Notes under the pieces: model-generated
What the model was told of the DNA's origin: nothing
What the model saw: only the letters and a program-made list of their open reading frames with translations
Database searches by the model: none
Assembly (NCBI RefSeq): GCF_024199945.1
Contig: NZ_JANADP010000001.1
Location: forward strand, 1,736,001 to 1,800,000
Source: Bradyrhizobium sp. CCGUVB4N
GTDB taxonomy: Bacteria; Pseudomonadota; Alphaproteobacteria; Rhizobiales; Xanthobacteraceae
Direction: 5' to 3'
DNA length: 64,000 nt
In this document: piece by piece, positions 19,046 through 27,702 of the stretch
Numbering within the stretch: position 1 is the stretch's first letter
Layout: every line of letters starts with the position of its first letter
Made by a program: the position numbers and the translations under genes

Positions 19046-19828
19046 TTACAGCGTCCCTGGAAAGGCCCCACCGTCAAGCAGGATATTTTGCCCGGTTATA
19101 AAGCCGGCGTTCGCTCCGCATAGGAATGCGCAGAATAAGCCAAGCTCCGCAGGGTCGCCGACCCGGCCCGCAGGAATGCTCCTCCCGTGCTCGGCGACCA
19201 ATTCATCGACGGAGATCCCCCGCTTCTCGGCTTCAGCTAGGACCTCCGATTCGCGCAGCCGATCCGTATCAAAGATCCCAGGCAATAGGCCGTTTATGGT
19301 GACATTGTTGAGCACCGTTCTGCGTGCAGCACCCGCAACGAAGCCGGTGAGCCCGGTCCGTGCTCCATTAGAGAGATCCCGCGATGTTGGCGCTTTCACA
19401 GCAGAAGACGTGATGTTGACGATCCGACCGAATTTGCGATTCATCATGCCGTCGACAGTCGCTTTGATCATTTCGATCGGTGTGAGCATGTTGGCGTCCA
19501 GCGCCTTGATCCAGTCGTCGCGGGTCCATTGGCGGAAATCTCCGGCCGGCGGTCCGTTTGCATTGTTGATGAGGATGTCGGGCTCGGGACATGCCTTCAG
19601 TACCGCGTCACGGCCTGCCGGTGTCGTGATGTCGCCGACGACCTCTATCACAGTAACGCTGGGATTGGTTTTCCGGATTTCGTTCGCCGTTTGGGCCAGC
19701 GCTTCCGCGCCGCGCGCCGTAATCGTGACATCCACGCCCTCGTTGGCAAGTGCAATGGCGCAGGCACGCCCTAATCCCTTGGACGATGCACAAACGATAG
19801 CGCGCCGGCCCCTGATCCCAAGATCCAT
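19046..19828 (-). CDS. Short-chain dehydrogenase/reductase (SDR) with an altered catalytic motif
   Basis: 260 residues from ATG 19828, behind an AAAGGGG ribosome site. The Rossmann motif is A-S-S-K-G-L-G-R-A (TGxxxGxG type), N-N-A-N-G follows at about 90, and the catalytic Ser region is N-I-T-S-S-A. Where the family has Tyr-x-x-x-Lys this protein has S-N-G-A-R (in R-D-L-S-N-G-A-R-T-G-L), so both the Tyr and the Lys are replaced. The C-terminus F-I-T-G-Q-N-I-L-L-D-G-G is standard. It may still bind NAD(P), but chemistry must differ from ordinary FabG-like reductases. A near-identical, frameshifted copy lies at 50350-51131 and keeps the same change. Confidence 0.85.
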   Translation of the reverse strand: MDLGIRGRRAIVCASSKGLGRACAIALANEGVDVTITARGAEALAQTANEIRKTNPSVTVIEVVGDITTPAGRDAVLKACPEPDILINNANGPPAGDFRQWTRDDWIKALDANMLTPIEMIKATVDGMMNRKFGRIVNITSSAVKAPTSRDLSNGARTGLTGFVAGAARRTVLNNVTINGLLPGIFDTDRLRESEVLAEAEKRGISVDELVAEHGRSIPAGRVGDPAELGLFCAFLCGANAGFITGQNILLDGGAFPGTL

Positions 19829-19951
19829 TAATTCGCCCCTTTTTGAAAGTTTAGCTTTGCGCAAACCCTAGCGGCCCTGGTGGCAGAAGCTCCCTGATAT
19901 TGGGATTGTCTCGCCGAAATTCTGCTTCGAAGCGAAAGATGCGCAGCTTTT

Positions 19952-20571
19952 TCATTGATGCCAGGATTCCGACTCTCGCCTTCTCCGAACAGCCTCGACA
20001 GTACGTTCACTAGCATGCAGCGGCTGTTCCAGGTCCCCAGCGAGGTGAACAACGAGTTTCAACCCACGCAACCTGTCTCCTTTGGAGCTGGACTTGTCTT
20101 TCAGGATCGCAATAGCTGCCGGCAAGCCCTGGACGATACACGTGCCCTGGTTGTTCATATCTTTGCAATCTAGTGCGGCTTCGTATGTTGAACGTTCGAA
20201 GTCGATATCGACCAAATGCCATCGATAGTTGGTCTTTCTCTCCGACGTGAATTTGTAGTCATCTCTCGAGATGGCGGCGAGAGAGGTGTCCCGGATCAGC
20301 TCCTTAGGCTTGCCTTGTGCGGCCGTGCTCAAGTGCCGCTGGGCCAGTTCGGCAATGACGGGATGCCGTACCGGTCTATAAATCGAATACTGTGGAGCCT
20401 CCATGACCTCCTTTTCTGACATCGCTCGGCCCGAGTTGAAGGGAAACGTTTCGACCATACCCGCGAACGCCTATACGGGGTGGATCGTCTTGCTCTTGCC
20501 GAAGGCAACGGCGGGTCTTTGGCAAATATGGAGCCGGCTTTCAAAATCATGGCCGCAGCAAAGGATAACAT
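19952..20571 (-). pseudogene. S1/P1-type nuclease, frameshifted and truncated
   Basis: A start at ATG 20571 with GGAGG upstream gives a signal-peptide-like beginning (M-L-S-F-A-A-A-M-I-L-K-A-G-S-I-F-A). The family part follows in another frame: V-I-A-E-L-A-Q-R-H-L, then W-H-L-V-D-I-D, a pair of cysteines (D-C-K-D…T-C-I-V-Q), and L-V-V-H-L-A-G-D-L-E-Q-P-L-H-A, close to the zinc-binding V-H-x-x-G-D-x-H-Q-P-L-H of S1/P1 nucleases. The usual Trp-Gly-x-x-G-H start is lost, one zinc His is Glu, and the protein stops after the P-L-H motif. It was a secreted zinc nuclease; it is now inactive. The IS pile-up begins 15 bases upstream of its start. Confidence 0.65.
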
Positions 20572-20589
20572 TATCGCAACACCTCCTAG

Positions 20590-22112
20590 TCTTACTGCGT
20601 CACAAACGGTGATCTGTGGAATGGGCGAACTTGATTGCACAGCAAGGACATCTCGACAACGTTCGGACCAGCCCTTGTTCGAGTCGCCGTCGCATCGTCG
20701 TGATCGAATTCGGAATGTGACGTTGGGTCCGTAGCGGCAGAACCGCGGGGTCTGTAATCTGCGGGAATACGAGCGAGCGGGATCGGCCGGGCGCGCCGAG
20801 CGCCTGAGGGGGGAATCGTCTCCCGCTCGGAGATCAGGAATCCGAAGGCTGCAATGCACATGGTTGCGTGATGATGGAAGCCGCGCCAGCCGCGTCCCTC
20901 GAAGTGGCCAAGCCCGACCTCCTGCTTGAGATCCTGATAGTCGCGTTCGATGCGCCAGCGCAATTTAGCCGTCTCTACGAGAGTCCGGAATGCCACATCC
21001 TCCGGCAATGTCGAGAGCCAGTATTTGGTAGGCTGGTCCTCGCCTTTCGGCCATTCAATCAGCAACCATTCCTCCAACCGCTGGGTGGTTTGCCAATAAT
21101 CACGGTGCGCGGCCCGGACCCGCACGCGGGCAAAGCGCGAGCTCAGCTTTTCGTTCGTTCCTTGCCGCCACGTGATGGTGCGCCAAGCTTTGGCCGGCAG
21201 GCCGATCGCGAGCGCTTTAACGGCGGCCGGTTGATGCTGACGGTTGCGGCGCATCAGTTTCGGGGGACGACCGCGGCCCGACCATGGCTTCGGCGGCAAG
21301 GGACCGGTGCCGGGCGCCCATACCGTTGTGCTCGACAGAAGACCCGCCACATAGGTCAATCCCAGCGCCGTGATCTCCGTGCGCAGATCGCTGTTGTTGC
21401 CATAGCCCGCGTCCATCAGCACGACACCGCGCGGAAGGTCGCTCGCACAGGCCCACCGCAACTGCTCCAGCGTGATCTCAGGCTTGGTCCGGAAGCCGAC
21501 TTCGGCAGGAATGCCCACCTTGCGCCGCCGATCGCAATCCTCAGTCCATTCCTTCGGAAGATAAAGGCGATAGGCGACAGGCAGGCTGGCGTGGTGGTTG
21601 GCAATCGACAGTGACACCGCCACCTGGCAATTATCCTGCTTGCCGAGCTGCCCGCAATATTGCCGTGCAACTCCAACCGAGTGTCGCCCCTGCTTGGGAA
21701 ATCCGGTGTCATCGATGATCCAAGCTTCGATCGGGCCCTGGCGTTCAATCGCCGGCAGGACCATCTCGCGTACCTTGCCCAGCACCTTCTCATCCGACCA
21801 GGCGCCGCTGCCGACGAAATGCAGCAGCGATTGATGCTGGGCGGCCGTCCGTTCCGGAGCCGTCACCGCCGCCATCGGCTCCACGCTCTTGCGACCGCCA
21901 CAGGCCATCAGGCCGACGCAATAGTCGCGCAGTGGCGCCTTCCGATCCGCATGACCGATGACGCTGGCAAGCCCTTCCAAATACGCCGCAAATCGCATTT
22001 CGCTGGTCTTGGTGCCACGCCCGTTCATGTCGGCCTCGTCGGTTGATGGTCGATGCCTCAACCATCGCTGATTCTGGCCGGCCAAAGCCTGCGGTTTTGT
22101 GACTCAGTCCGA
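20590..22112 (-). mobile_element. IS701-family element with CTAG target duplication
   Basis: The 1523-bp element is bounded by imperfect inverted repeats: left end TCTTACTGCGTCACAAA, right end (read inward) TCGGACTGAGTCACAAA. It is flanked on both sides by CTAG (20586-20589 and 22113-22116), the 4-base YTAR target duplication expected of IS701. It carries one transposase gene and looks complete. Confidence 0.85.
20592..22028 (-). CDS. IS701-family DDE transposase
   Basis: 478 residues if started at ATG 22028 (M-N-G-R-G-T-K-T-S-E-M-R-F). Visible motifs include A-W-I-I-D-D-T-G-F-P-K-Q-G with the first catalytic Asp, V-V-L-M-D-A-G-Y-G-N with the second, and R-I-E-R-D-Y-Q-D-L-K-Q-E-V-G-L-G-H-F-E-G-R with the Glu region. 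The stop codon lies inside the terminal inverted repeat, so the last residues are encoded by the IS end itself. An in-frame start at 22085 adds 19 atypical residues. Confidence 0.88.
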   Translation of the reverse strand: MNGRGTKTSEMRFAAYLEGLASVIGHADRKAPLRDYCVGLMACGGRKSVEPMAAVTAPERTAAQHQSLLHFVGSGAWSDEKVLGKVREMVLPAIERQGPIEAWIIDDTGFPKQGRHSVGVARQYCGQLGKQDNCQVAVSLSIANHHASLPVAYRLYLPKEWTEDCDRRRKVGIPAEVGFRTKPEITLEQLRWACASDLPRGVVLMDAGYGNNSDLRTEITALGLTYVAGLLSSTTVWAPGTGPLPPKPWSGRGRPPKLMRRNRQHQPAAVKALAIGLPAKAWRTITWRQGTNEKLSSRFARVRVRAAHRDYWQTTQRLEEWLLIEWPKGEDQPTKYWLSTLPEDVAFRTLVETAKLRWRIERDYQDLKQEVGLGHFEGRGWRGFHHHATMCIAAFGFLISERETIPPSGARRARPIPLARIPADYRPRGSAATDPTSHSEFDHDDATATRTRAGPNVVEMSLLCNQVRPFHRSPFVTQ

Positions 22113-22115
22113 CTA

Positions 22116-23233
22116 GTACCCCCTTTTCTTAGAAGGTGAGTCGTGATTCAAGATCGGGATGATACCCGAAGCAAGAGAAGTCCACCTTTCGCGGAAAGAC
22201 CGCGAGGTGCTTGAGGCGTGTTGTCGCTCGCCGGTGACGTTGCAGCGCGATTTGAAGCGGGCGCGGATAGTTCTGCTGGCTGCGGACGGGCGCAGCACCC
22301 GCTCGATCGCCAAAGAAGTCGGAGTGCAGCCGCGGATTGTCAGCCTTTGGCGGCACCGCGATGCCGATCATGGCCTTGAAGGGCTGCAAGACAGGCCGCG
22401 GCCCGGCAAGCAGCCGATCTATACGAAAGCCACCGACAAGCGGATTCTGAAACTGCTGGACAAGCCGGCCCCGCAAGGCTTTGCGCGCTGGACCGGCCCT
22501 CTGCTGGCCGAGGCGCTGGGCGATGTTGACGTCCAATATGTCTGGCGGTTCCTGCGCAGCAACAAGATTGACCTCGTGGCTCGCAAGTCCTGGTGCGAGA
22601 GCAACGACCCGAACTTTGCGGCCAAGGCCGCCGATGTCGTTGGCCTCTATGTCGCCCCGCCCGCGAAGGCCATTGTACTCTGCGTGGACGAGAAGCCCTC
22701 GATCCAGGCCTTGGAGCGAGCGCAGGGTTATCTGAAACTGCCGAACGGCAGATCCCTGACAGGTCAAAGCCACGACTACAAGCGGCACGGCACGACCACG
22801 CTATTTGCAGCGCTGGAAGTCGCCACCGGGAAGATCCTTGCGACGCATTCGAAACGACGTCGCCGGGTCGAGTTTCTCGACTTCATGGATCGCGTGACCG
22901 CAGCATTTCCGAACCGCCAGCTTCACGTCATTCTCGACAATCTCAGCACCCACAAGAAGAACGAGGAATGGCTCGAGGCGCATCCCAACGTGAAATTTCA
23001 TTTCACGCCCACGAGCGCGTCCTGGCTCAATCAGGTCGAGGTGTGGTTCTCGATCTTGCAGGGGCAGTCGCTTAGCGGCACCTCCTTCACAAGCCTCAAG
23101 CAGCTCCAGGATCACATCGATGCCTACGTCAACGCCTACAACGGAAAAGCCGAGCCCTTCGTCTGGACAAAGAAAAAGGTCCGTCAACGCCGTTTCAAAG
23201 GCCGCCGTATCACTCAGCTCTGATTCCGGATAC
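22116..23233 (+). mobile_element. IS630-family element (first type)
   Basis: A single transposase gene lies between CTA (22113-22115) and TAG (23234-23236), as expected for an element inserting at the TA of CTAG. The ends begin GTACCC and, read inward from the right, GTATCC; similarity beyond this is weak, so the boundaries are inferred from the neighbouring elements. Length about 1118 bp. Confidence 0.7.
22159..23223 (+). CDS. IS630-family transposase
   Basis: 354 residues. The N-terminal helix-turn-helix includes R-S-T-R-S-I-A-K-E-V-G-V-Q. The DDE core is seen in V-L-C-V-D-E-K-P-S-I-Q, H-V-I-L-D-N-L-S-T-H and S-W-L-N-Q-V-E-V-W-F-S. The protein is complete and ends 10 bases before the inferred right end. 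Confidence 0.88.
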   Translation: MIPEAREVHLSRKDREVLEACCRSPVTLQRDLKRARIVLLAADGRSTRSIAKEVGVQPRIVSLWRHRDADHGLEGLQDRPRPGKQPIYTKATDKRILKLLDKPAPQGFARWTGPLLAEALGDVDVQYVWRFLRSNKIDLVARKSWCESNDPNFAAKAADVVGLYVAPPAKAIVLCVDEKPSIQALERAQGYLKLPNGRSLTGQSHDYKRHGTTTLFAALEVATGKILATHSKRRRRVEFLDFMDRVTAAFPNRQLHVILDNLSTHKKNEEWLEAHPNVKFHFTPTSASWLNQVEVWFSILQGQSLSGTSFTSLKQLQDHIDAYVNAYNGKAEPFVWTKKKVRQRRFKGRRITQL

Positions 23234-23324
23234 TAGCACTACCTTGGCAGATTTTTAGCGGCGCGGGATTCCCAAATCAGTTTTTCTGTGACTCATGGGA
23301 GGTCGGCTCATGGAGGGCCGATCA

Positions 23325-23694
23325 ATGGACGTAAACTGGCAGGCTGATCTCGATCGCTGGCTTGCGCCGTTTGTCGCGGCGCTACGGCACAAGACTAGAG
23401 CGCGGATGTGTCCAGCCTATATCGCCGGGCTGATTGGTCCAGGAGACCGCAAGAGCATTCAGCCGATGGCGACGCGCGCTCGCGAAGTCGGCTACGATCA
23501 GCTGCATCATTTCGTCACCGCCGGAGTTTGGGACAGTGCCTCGCTTGAAGCCGTTTTGCTGAAGAAGGCAGATGGCCTGGTTGGTGATGAGGCGGGGTTT
23601 CTTGTCATCGATGACACGGCGTTGCCCAAGAAGGGATCTCACTCGGTTGGCGTGGCACCCCAATATGCCTCGTCGCTCGGAAAGACGGCCAACT
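23325..23694 (+). pseudogene. IS701-type transposase, N-terminal part
   Basis: From ATG 23325 (M-D-V-N-W-Q-A-D-L) the frame carries P-A-Y-I-A-G-L-I-G-P-G-D-R-K-S and F-L-V-I-D-D-T-A-L-P-K-K-G-S-H-S-V-G-V, with the first catalytic Asp. It ends at G-K-T-A-N, where the IS1111 element begins. Joined to 25246 it reads on as C-Q-S-L-V-S-V in the same frame. Confidence 0.82.
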
Positions 23695-23710
23695 CTGATG
23701 TTCGTTGTCC

Positions 23711-24022
23711 AGGGTTATCGGCATGAGGGTGCGACCTCCGTTTGTGCCGGAGTTGTCAATTGGATGATTGTTACGCAGCGCAGGAGGCAGAGCCGCTGAG
23801 ACGACGGTTTGTAGACTCTGATACGCGGGTTGGATACCGCATTTCCGTTTGTTCGTCCGGGGCTGTCTCGATCTGCCAGCGGGCATCGACAATGTCGGCC
23901 ACACAATTGGTGCGAGAGTTCCCCAACCGGGGCCCTGCCTCCAGCGATGCGCAACAATGATGTCGCTCCTGAGAGTTCTCCTGTGTTGAGGTGGAAGGAA
24001 GCGTAGCTAATTCAGCAAGCGA
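23711..24022 (-). ncRNA. Candidate guide RNA (seekRNA) region of the IS1111-type element
   Basis: About 310 bases lie between the transposase stop and the right-end repeat, with no gene on either strand. In IS1111-group elements this position encodes the short RNA that selects the target. On the plus strand the region contains CTGCCAG (23873-23879) and CGGCCA (23896-23901), both of which also occur in the interrupted target (…CGGCCAACTGCCAG…). RNA ends and fold are not established; matches this short could be chance. Confidence 0.35.
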
Positions 24023-25141
24023 TCAGGTTGCGCTGTGCGGCTCCACCTCTTGGCCGATTGCCCAAAGGAAGGCGGCCATTTCCCGGGCGATGGCCACGGT
24101 GACGACTGCCTGGCGTTTGCCGCGTGCCATCAGCTTGCGATAGCGAGCGCAGAGTCTGACTTGGGCTTTCCAGGCGATGTCGCACACCGCTTTCGTCAGG
24201 CCGGCCTGCCGCTCCTGCAGTAGGCGGCTCATCCGGGCGGGGAAGCGGTAGGTCCAGGCGCCCTCAATGAGCACGCGGCGCGCCCGGCCATTACCAGCTT
24301 TGGTGATGCTGCCCCGCCGGATGCGTTCTCCCGTAGAGTTTTCGCAGGGCACCAGGCCAAGATACGCCATCAGTTGGCGCGGGCTGTCGAAGCGGCGCAC
24401 GTCGCCGATTTCGGTGACGAAGGTGACCGCGGTCAGGAAGGCGACGCCGCGTAGCGCTTGGTAGGCGGCGATCACTGGAGCCATGGACCATGAACTCACC
24501 GCCTCGGCAACCTGGTCGTCCAGACGCTTCAGACGGATCTCGGCGGCCTCGATCGCTTGGCGATACTCGGCCAGCACGAGATACTGCGCCGGATGCTCGA
24601 AGCGTTGCTCGCACAGCCATCGTGTATGCGCCTTGGTCCACGCTTGACGGCCGGTGAAGACCCGGCCGTGACGGAGCAGGAAGGACTGCAAGCGTTGACG
24701 GGCCCGCCGCAGATCTTCCATCGCGGCTTCCCGGGCACGTACCAGTTCTCGCACCGCCTCGTGCTCCGGATCCGGTACCCAGACCGCGGTCAGCTCTCCT
24801 GCACGATGCAGCTTGGCCAGGGTCAGCGCATCACGGCGGTTGGTCTTGACCCGTTCTCCAGGCCGCTTCGGGATCAGTGATGGTGCAACCACGATGCAGT
24901 CGTGGCCAAGCCGTGTGATCTGACGATGGAGACCGTAGCCGGTCGGGCCGGCTTCGTAGCAAAAGGCGAGGCCCCGGTGCCTTTTGGCGAGCTTCGTTAT
25001 CAATCGCTCCACCGCATCAGGCGTGCTGTCGATCTCGCCGATGAAGCGCACGTCGCCATCGCGCCCCGCCTCGGCTACGGCTACCGAGATCTTCAGCTTC
25101 GACGTATCCAGTCCCACGTAGATTTTGCTATCCTGCCGCAC
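24023..25141 (-). CDS. IS110/IS1111-family DEDD transposase
   Basis: 372 residues from GTG 25141 (V-R-Q-D-S-K-I-Y-V-G-L-D); an upstream ATG at 25393 lies in the interrupted host gene and is not a real start. The RuvC-like domain has I-Y-V-G-L-D, C-Y-E-A-G-P-T-G-Y-G and K-T-N-R-R-D-A, supplying the DEDD residues. The C-terminal Transposase_20 domain shows Y-L-G-L-V-P-C-E-N-S-T-G-E and I-T-K-A-G-N-G-R-A-R-R, with the conserved serine. The protein is complete. It works with a guide RNA rather than by inverted-repeat recognition. Confidence 0.9.
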   Translation of the reverse strand: MRQDSKIYVGLDTSKLKISVAVAEAGRDGDVRFIGEIDSTPDAVERLITKLAKRHRGLAFCYEAGPTGYGLHRQITRLGHDCIVVAPSLIPKRPGERVKTNRRDALTLAKLHRAGELTAVWVPDPEHEAVRELVRAREAAMEDLRRARQRLQSFLLRHGRVFTGRQAWTKAHTRWLCEQRFEHPAQYLVLAEYRQAIEAAEIRLKRLDDQVAEAVSSWSMAPVIAAYQALRGVAFLTAVTFVTEIGDVRRFDSPRQLMAYLGLVPCENSTGERIRRGSITKAGNGRARRVLIEGAWTYRFPARMSRLLQERQAGLTKAVCDIAWKAQVRLCARYRKLMARGKRQAVVTVAIAREMAAFLWAIGQEVEPHSAT

Positions 25142-25245
25142 GGCTCGTCCTCCTATGCGAGAGGCTCGGCGTCGGCCCACCCGGCGCAACCCTCGCTCAT
25201 CGCATATTGCGGACGAGCCACCTCTCGGACAACGAACATACGGTC

Positions 25246-26218
25246 TGCCAGTCGCTGGTCTCGGTAACGTTGGCGTCGCGCGAGGTACCCGTGATGGTGG
25301 GCCTGCGGCTATTCCTACCCGAGAGTTGGACAGATGATCGTGAGCGCATGGCGCGGGCCGGTGTGCCGAAGGATAGACAGACTGCACTGACAAAGCCGGA
25401 AATCGCGATCGCGGAGATCGACCGCGTCATCGCCTCCGGTGCACGTTTTGGCTGTGTGCTTGCCGATTCAGGGTACGGCTCCAGCGGGACTTTCCGTCAG
25501 GCTTTGAGCGAGCGCGGTCTGTTGTGGGCGGTGGGTCTGTCGCGACGCCAGAACGTTTATCCCACCGACGTTGCCTTGATCTTCCCTGTCGCGAAGGCCG
25601 GAAAGCGCCGCAAATACCACATTCCAGATCAGCCCCCTGTCGCTGCTGAAGCGATGTTGGCCAAAGGAAAATGGCGAAGGGTCAGTTGGCGGCGGGGCAC
25701 CAAAGGTCGACTGACATGTCTCTTCGCGGCCCGCCGTGTCCGCGTTGCGGATGGCCATAAGCACCGCATGCTCGATAATCGGGTGCAGTGCATGCCGGGC
25801 GACGAGGTCTGGCTCGTCGGCGAACGCCGGTCGACTGGCGAGCAAAAATACTATGTGTCGAACCTACCGGCCGATGCGAGCCTCAAGATGCTCGTCGCCA
25901 CGATCAAAGCCAGATGGGTCTGTGAGCAGGCCCATCAGCAGCTCAAGGAGGAGCTTGGCCTCGACCACTTCGAAGGGAGATCCTGGACGGGGTTACACCG
26001 ACACGCCTTGATGACCATGATCGCCTACGCCTTCCTCCAATCCCGCCGCCTCAAAGCAGCGGGACGAAAAAAAAAGAATCGCCGGACCGCCGCCACAGCC
26101 GAGCATGCCGGCCGTCAGGCAAGCCATCCTCGACCTCTTCGCGCAGCCTCCACCCCGGCGATGCCCGCACTGTGAGAAACTCCTCGTCGATCCAAGCAAA
26201 ACTAAACTGCCAGAGTAG
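25246..26218 (+). pseudogene. IS701-type transposase, C-terminal part, with an A-run frameshift
   Basis: Continues the interrupted transposase: V-L-A-D-S-G-Y-G-S-S with the second Asp, then R-W-V-C-E-Q-A-H-Q-Q-L-K-E-E-L-G-L-D-H-F-E-G-R. The frame as written stops at 26175. At 26067-26075 there is a run of nine A; with eight the frame continues through P-R-R-C-P-H-C-E-K-L-L-V-D-P to a stop at 26218, just inside the IS end, which looks like the native C-terminus with a Cys pair. Confidence 0.72.
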
Positions 26219-26240
26219 TGCTAGTACCTCGTCACACTGA

Positions 26241-26534
26241 TTATGACTGGTTGATTCCGAGCCAGTTCAGGATGGGCAGGTCTTTCGGAGCCACGAGGAT
26301 TTGGATGCTTCGAGCGACGCCGGGTTGGCGCCGGATGAGACCATTTCGTTCGAGGGTCACGATCATCTGGTGGACCGAAGGCGGGCTGACTTGAAAGTGG
26401 CGCTGCATGTCGGTCTCGGCGGGCGGGCGTCGGAACATGTGCGCGTAGGTGTAGATGAAGGCCAGGTACTGGCCCTGCTTTTCGGTGAAGCCTTGAGGGC
26501 TGAGGCTGCGAGCGGCGCCTGATTTTCGATTCAT
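26241..26534 (-). CDS. LexA-like winged-helix regulator carried inside the IS630 element
   Basis: 97 residues from ATG 26534 (M-N-R-K-S-G); a TTG at 26561 would add nine. The sequence F-T-E-K-Q-G-Q-Y-L-A-F-I-Y-T-Y-A followed by R-P-P-A-E-T-D-M, S-P-P-S-V-H-Q-M-I and L-E-R-N-G-L-I-R-R is the layout of the LexA N-terminal DNA-binding domain; there is no peptidase domain. It diverges from the transposase with under 40 bp between starts, so it is well placed to repress transposition. That role is inferred. The second IS copy encodes the identical protein. Confidence 0.75.
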   Translation of the reverse strand: MNRKSGAARSLSPQGFTEKQGQYLAFIYTYAHMFRRPPAETDMQRHFQVSPPSVHQMIVTLERNGLIRRQPGVARSIQILVAPKDLPILNWLGINQS

Positions 26535-26571
26535 TTGTCGATTCGTCCGGTCCTCCGACAAGGAGGTCGCG

Positions 26572-27702
26572 ATGAATGTACGTTATCGGGTCGAATTGAG
26601 CCAAGCCGAACGCTGTGAACTCACCGCGATGTTGAGCAAGGGCAAGCGGGCTGCCCGCAAGCTCAAGCGCGCCCAGATATTGCTGGCGGCCGATGCCGGC
26701 CGCAGCGATGAAGAGATTGCCCGCGCCGTGGCGGTGGGCGGTTCCACCGTGTACCGGACCAAACGGCGCTTCGTGGAAGGCAATCTGGAGCGGGCGCTGA
26801 GCGAGGATCCGCGTCCAGGCGCGGAGCGCAAGCTCACCGGCAAGGAGGAAGCCCTGCTGGTGGCAACGGCTTGCGCAACCCCTCCCGAGGGTCGCGCCCG
26901 CTGGACGCTGGAGCTTTTGGCCGACGCCATGGTCAGGCTCACCGACCACGAGAGCCTGTCGGGCGAGACGGTGCGCCGGCGGCTGGCCGAAAACGGCCTC
27001 AAGCCGTGGCGCAAGGATATGTGGTGCATTCCAAAGGTCGATGGCGAATATGTCGCCCGCATGGAAGACGTGCTCGACCTATATGCCGAGGCGCCTGATC
27101 CCGACCGGCCGGTGGTCTGCTTCGACGAGAGCCCGGTCCAGCTCATCGGCGAGGTTCGCGAGCCGATCCCCGCCGAGCCGGGCCAACTCGAACGTTACGA
27201 TTGCGAGTATCGCCGCAACGGCACCGTCAATCTCTTCGTCTGCATCGACGTGCATCGGCCATGGCGCAAAGTCAAAGTCACAGAGCGACGGGCGGCAGAA
27301 GATTACGCCCAGTGCATGCGCGAACTCGTCGATGTTCATTATCCCGACGCCGGGTGCATCCGCGTCGTGCAGGACAATCTGTCGACCCACTCCGTAGGCT
27401 CCCTCTATGAGGCATTCGCGCCTGACGAAGCCCGGCGAATTCTGCGCCGCCTGGAGTTCCACTACACCCCAAAGCACGCCAGTTGGCTCAACATGGTCGA
27501 GATCGAGATCGGCGTGCTCCGCGGTCAGTGCCTCGACCGCAGGATCGACGACCCAAACTGGCTCCGCCGCGAAATCGCCGCATGGGAGAAACAACGAAAT
27601 GCCGCTGGCGCCCGCATCAAATGGATGTTCACGACCGAAAAAGCCCGCGCCAAAATGGGCCGCGCCTATCCCGCAACGTCCAAAGAGTCACAATCACTGT
27701 GA
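26572..27702 (+). CDS. IS630-family transposase, copy A
   Basis: 376 residues from ATG 26572, with AAGGAGGT directly upstream. The N-terminal helix-turn-helix region contains R-S-D-E-E-I-A-R-A-V-A-V-G. The DDE core is in V-C-F-D-E-S-P-V-Q, R-V-V-Q-D-N-L-S-T-H and S-W-L-N-M-V-E-I-E-I. Intact, and identical in translation to the copy at 44238-45368. The stop lies 8 bases from the IS end. Confidence 0.92.
   Translation: MNVRYRVELSQAERCELTAMLSKGKRAARKLKRAQILLAADAGRSDEEIARAVAVGGSTVYRTKRRFVEGNLERALSEDPRPGAERKLTGKEEALLVATACATPPEGRARWTLELLADAMVRLTDHESLSGETVRRRLAENGLKPWRKDMWCIPKVDGEYVARMEDVLDLYAEAPDPDRPVVCFDESPVQLIGEVREPIPAEPGQLERYDCEYRRNGTVNLFVCIDVHRPWRKVKVTERRAAEDYAQCMRELVDVHYPDAGCIRVVQDNLSTHSVGSLYEAFAPDEARRILRRLEFHYTPKHASWLNMVEIEIGVLRGQCLDRRIDDPNWLRREIAAWEKQRNAAGARIKWMFTTEKARAKMGRAYPATSKESQSL

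Larger units (their letters stand above)
23695..25245 (-). mobile_element. IS110-family element, IS1111 subgroup
   Basis: The insert of about 1551 bp splits the IS701-type transposase. It has 13-bp subterminal inverted repeats ATGTTCGTTGTCC (23698-23710, and complement at 25227-25239), with about 3 extra bases outside the repeat at one end and 6-7 at the other. That asymmetric arrangement is characteristic of the IS1111 subgroup. No target duplication is seen, as expected. Confidence 0.82.
23237..26220 (+). mobile_element. Second IS701-type element, interrupted by an IS110/IS1111 element
   Basis: The ends are inverted repeats, CACTACCTTGGCAG at 23237 and CACTACTCTGGCAG read inward from 26220. 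CTAG flanks both sides (23233-23236 and 26221-26224). Its single transposase gene is cut at 23694/25246 by an IS1111-type element. Without the insert it would be about 1.43 kb. Confidence 0.82.

Noticed and set aside
20868..21614. 248-codon plus-strand frame
   Set aside because: Shadow of the IS701 transposase on the other strand.
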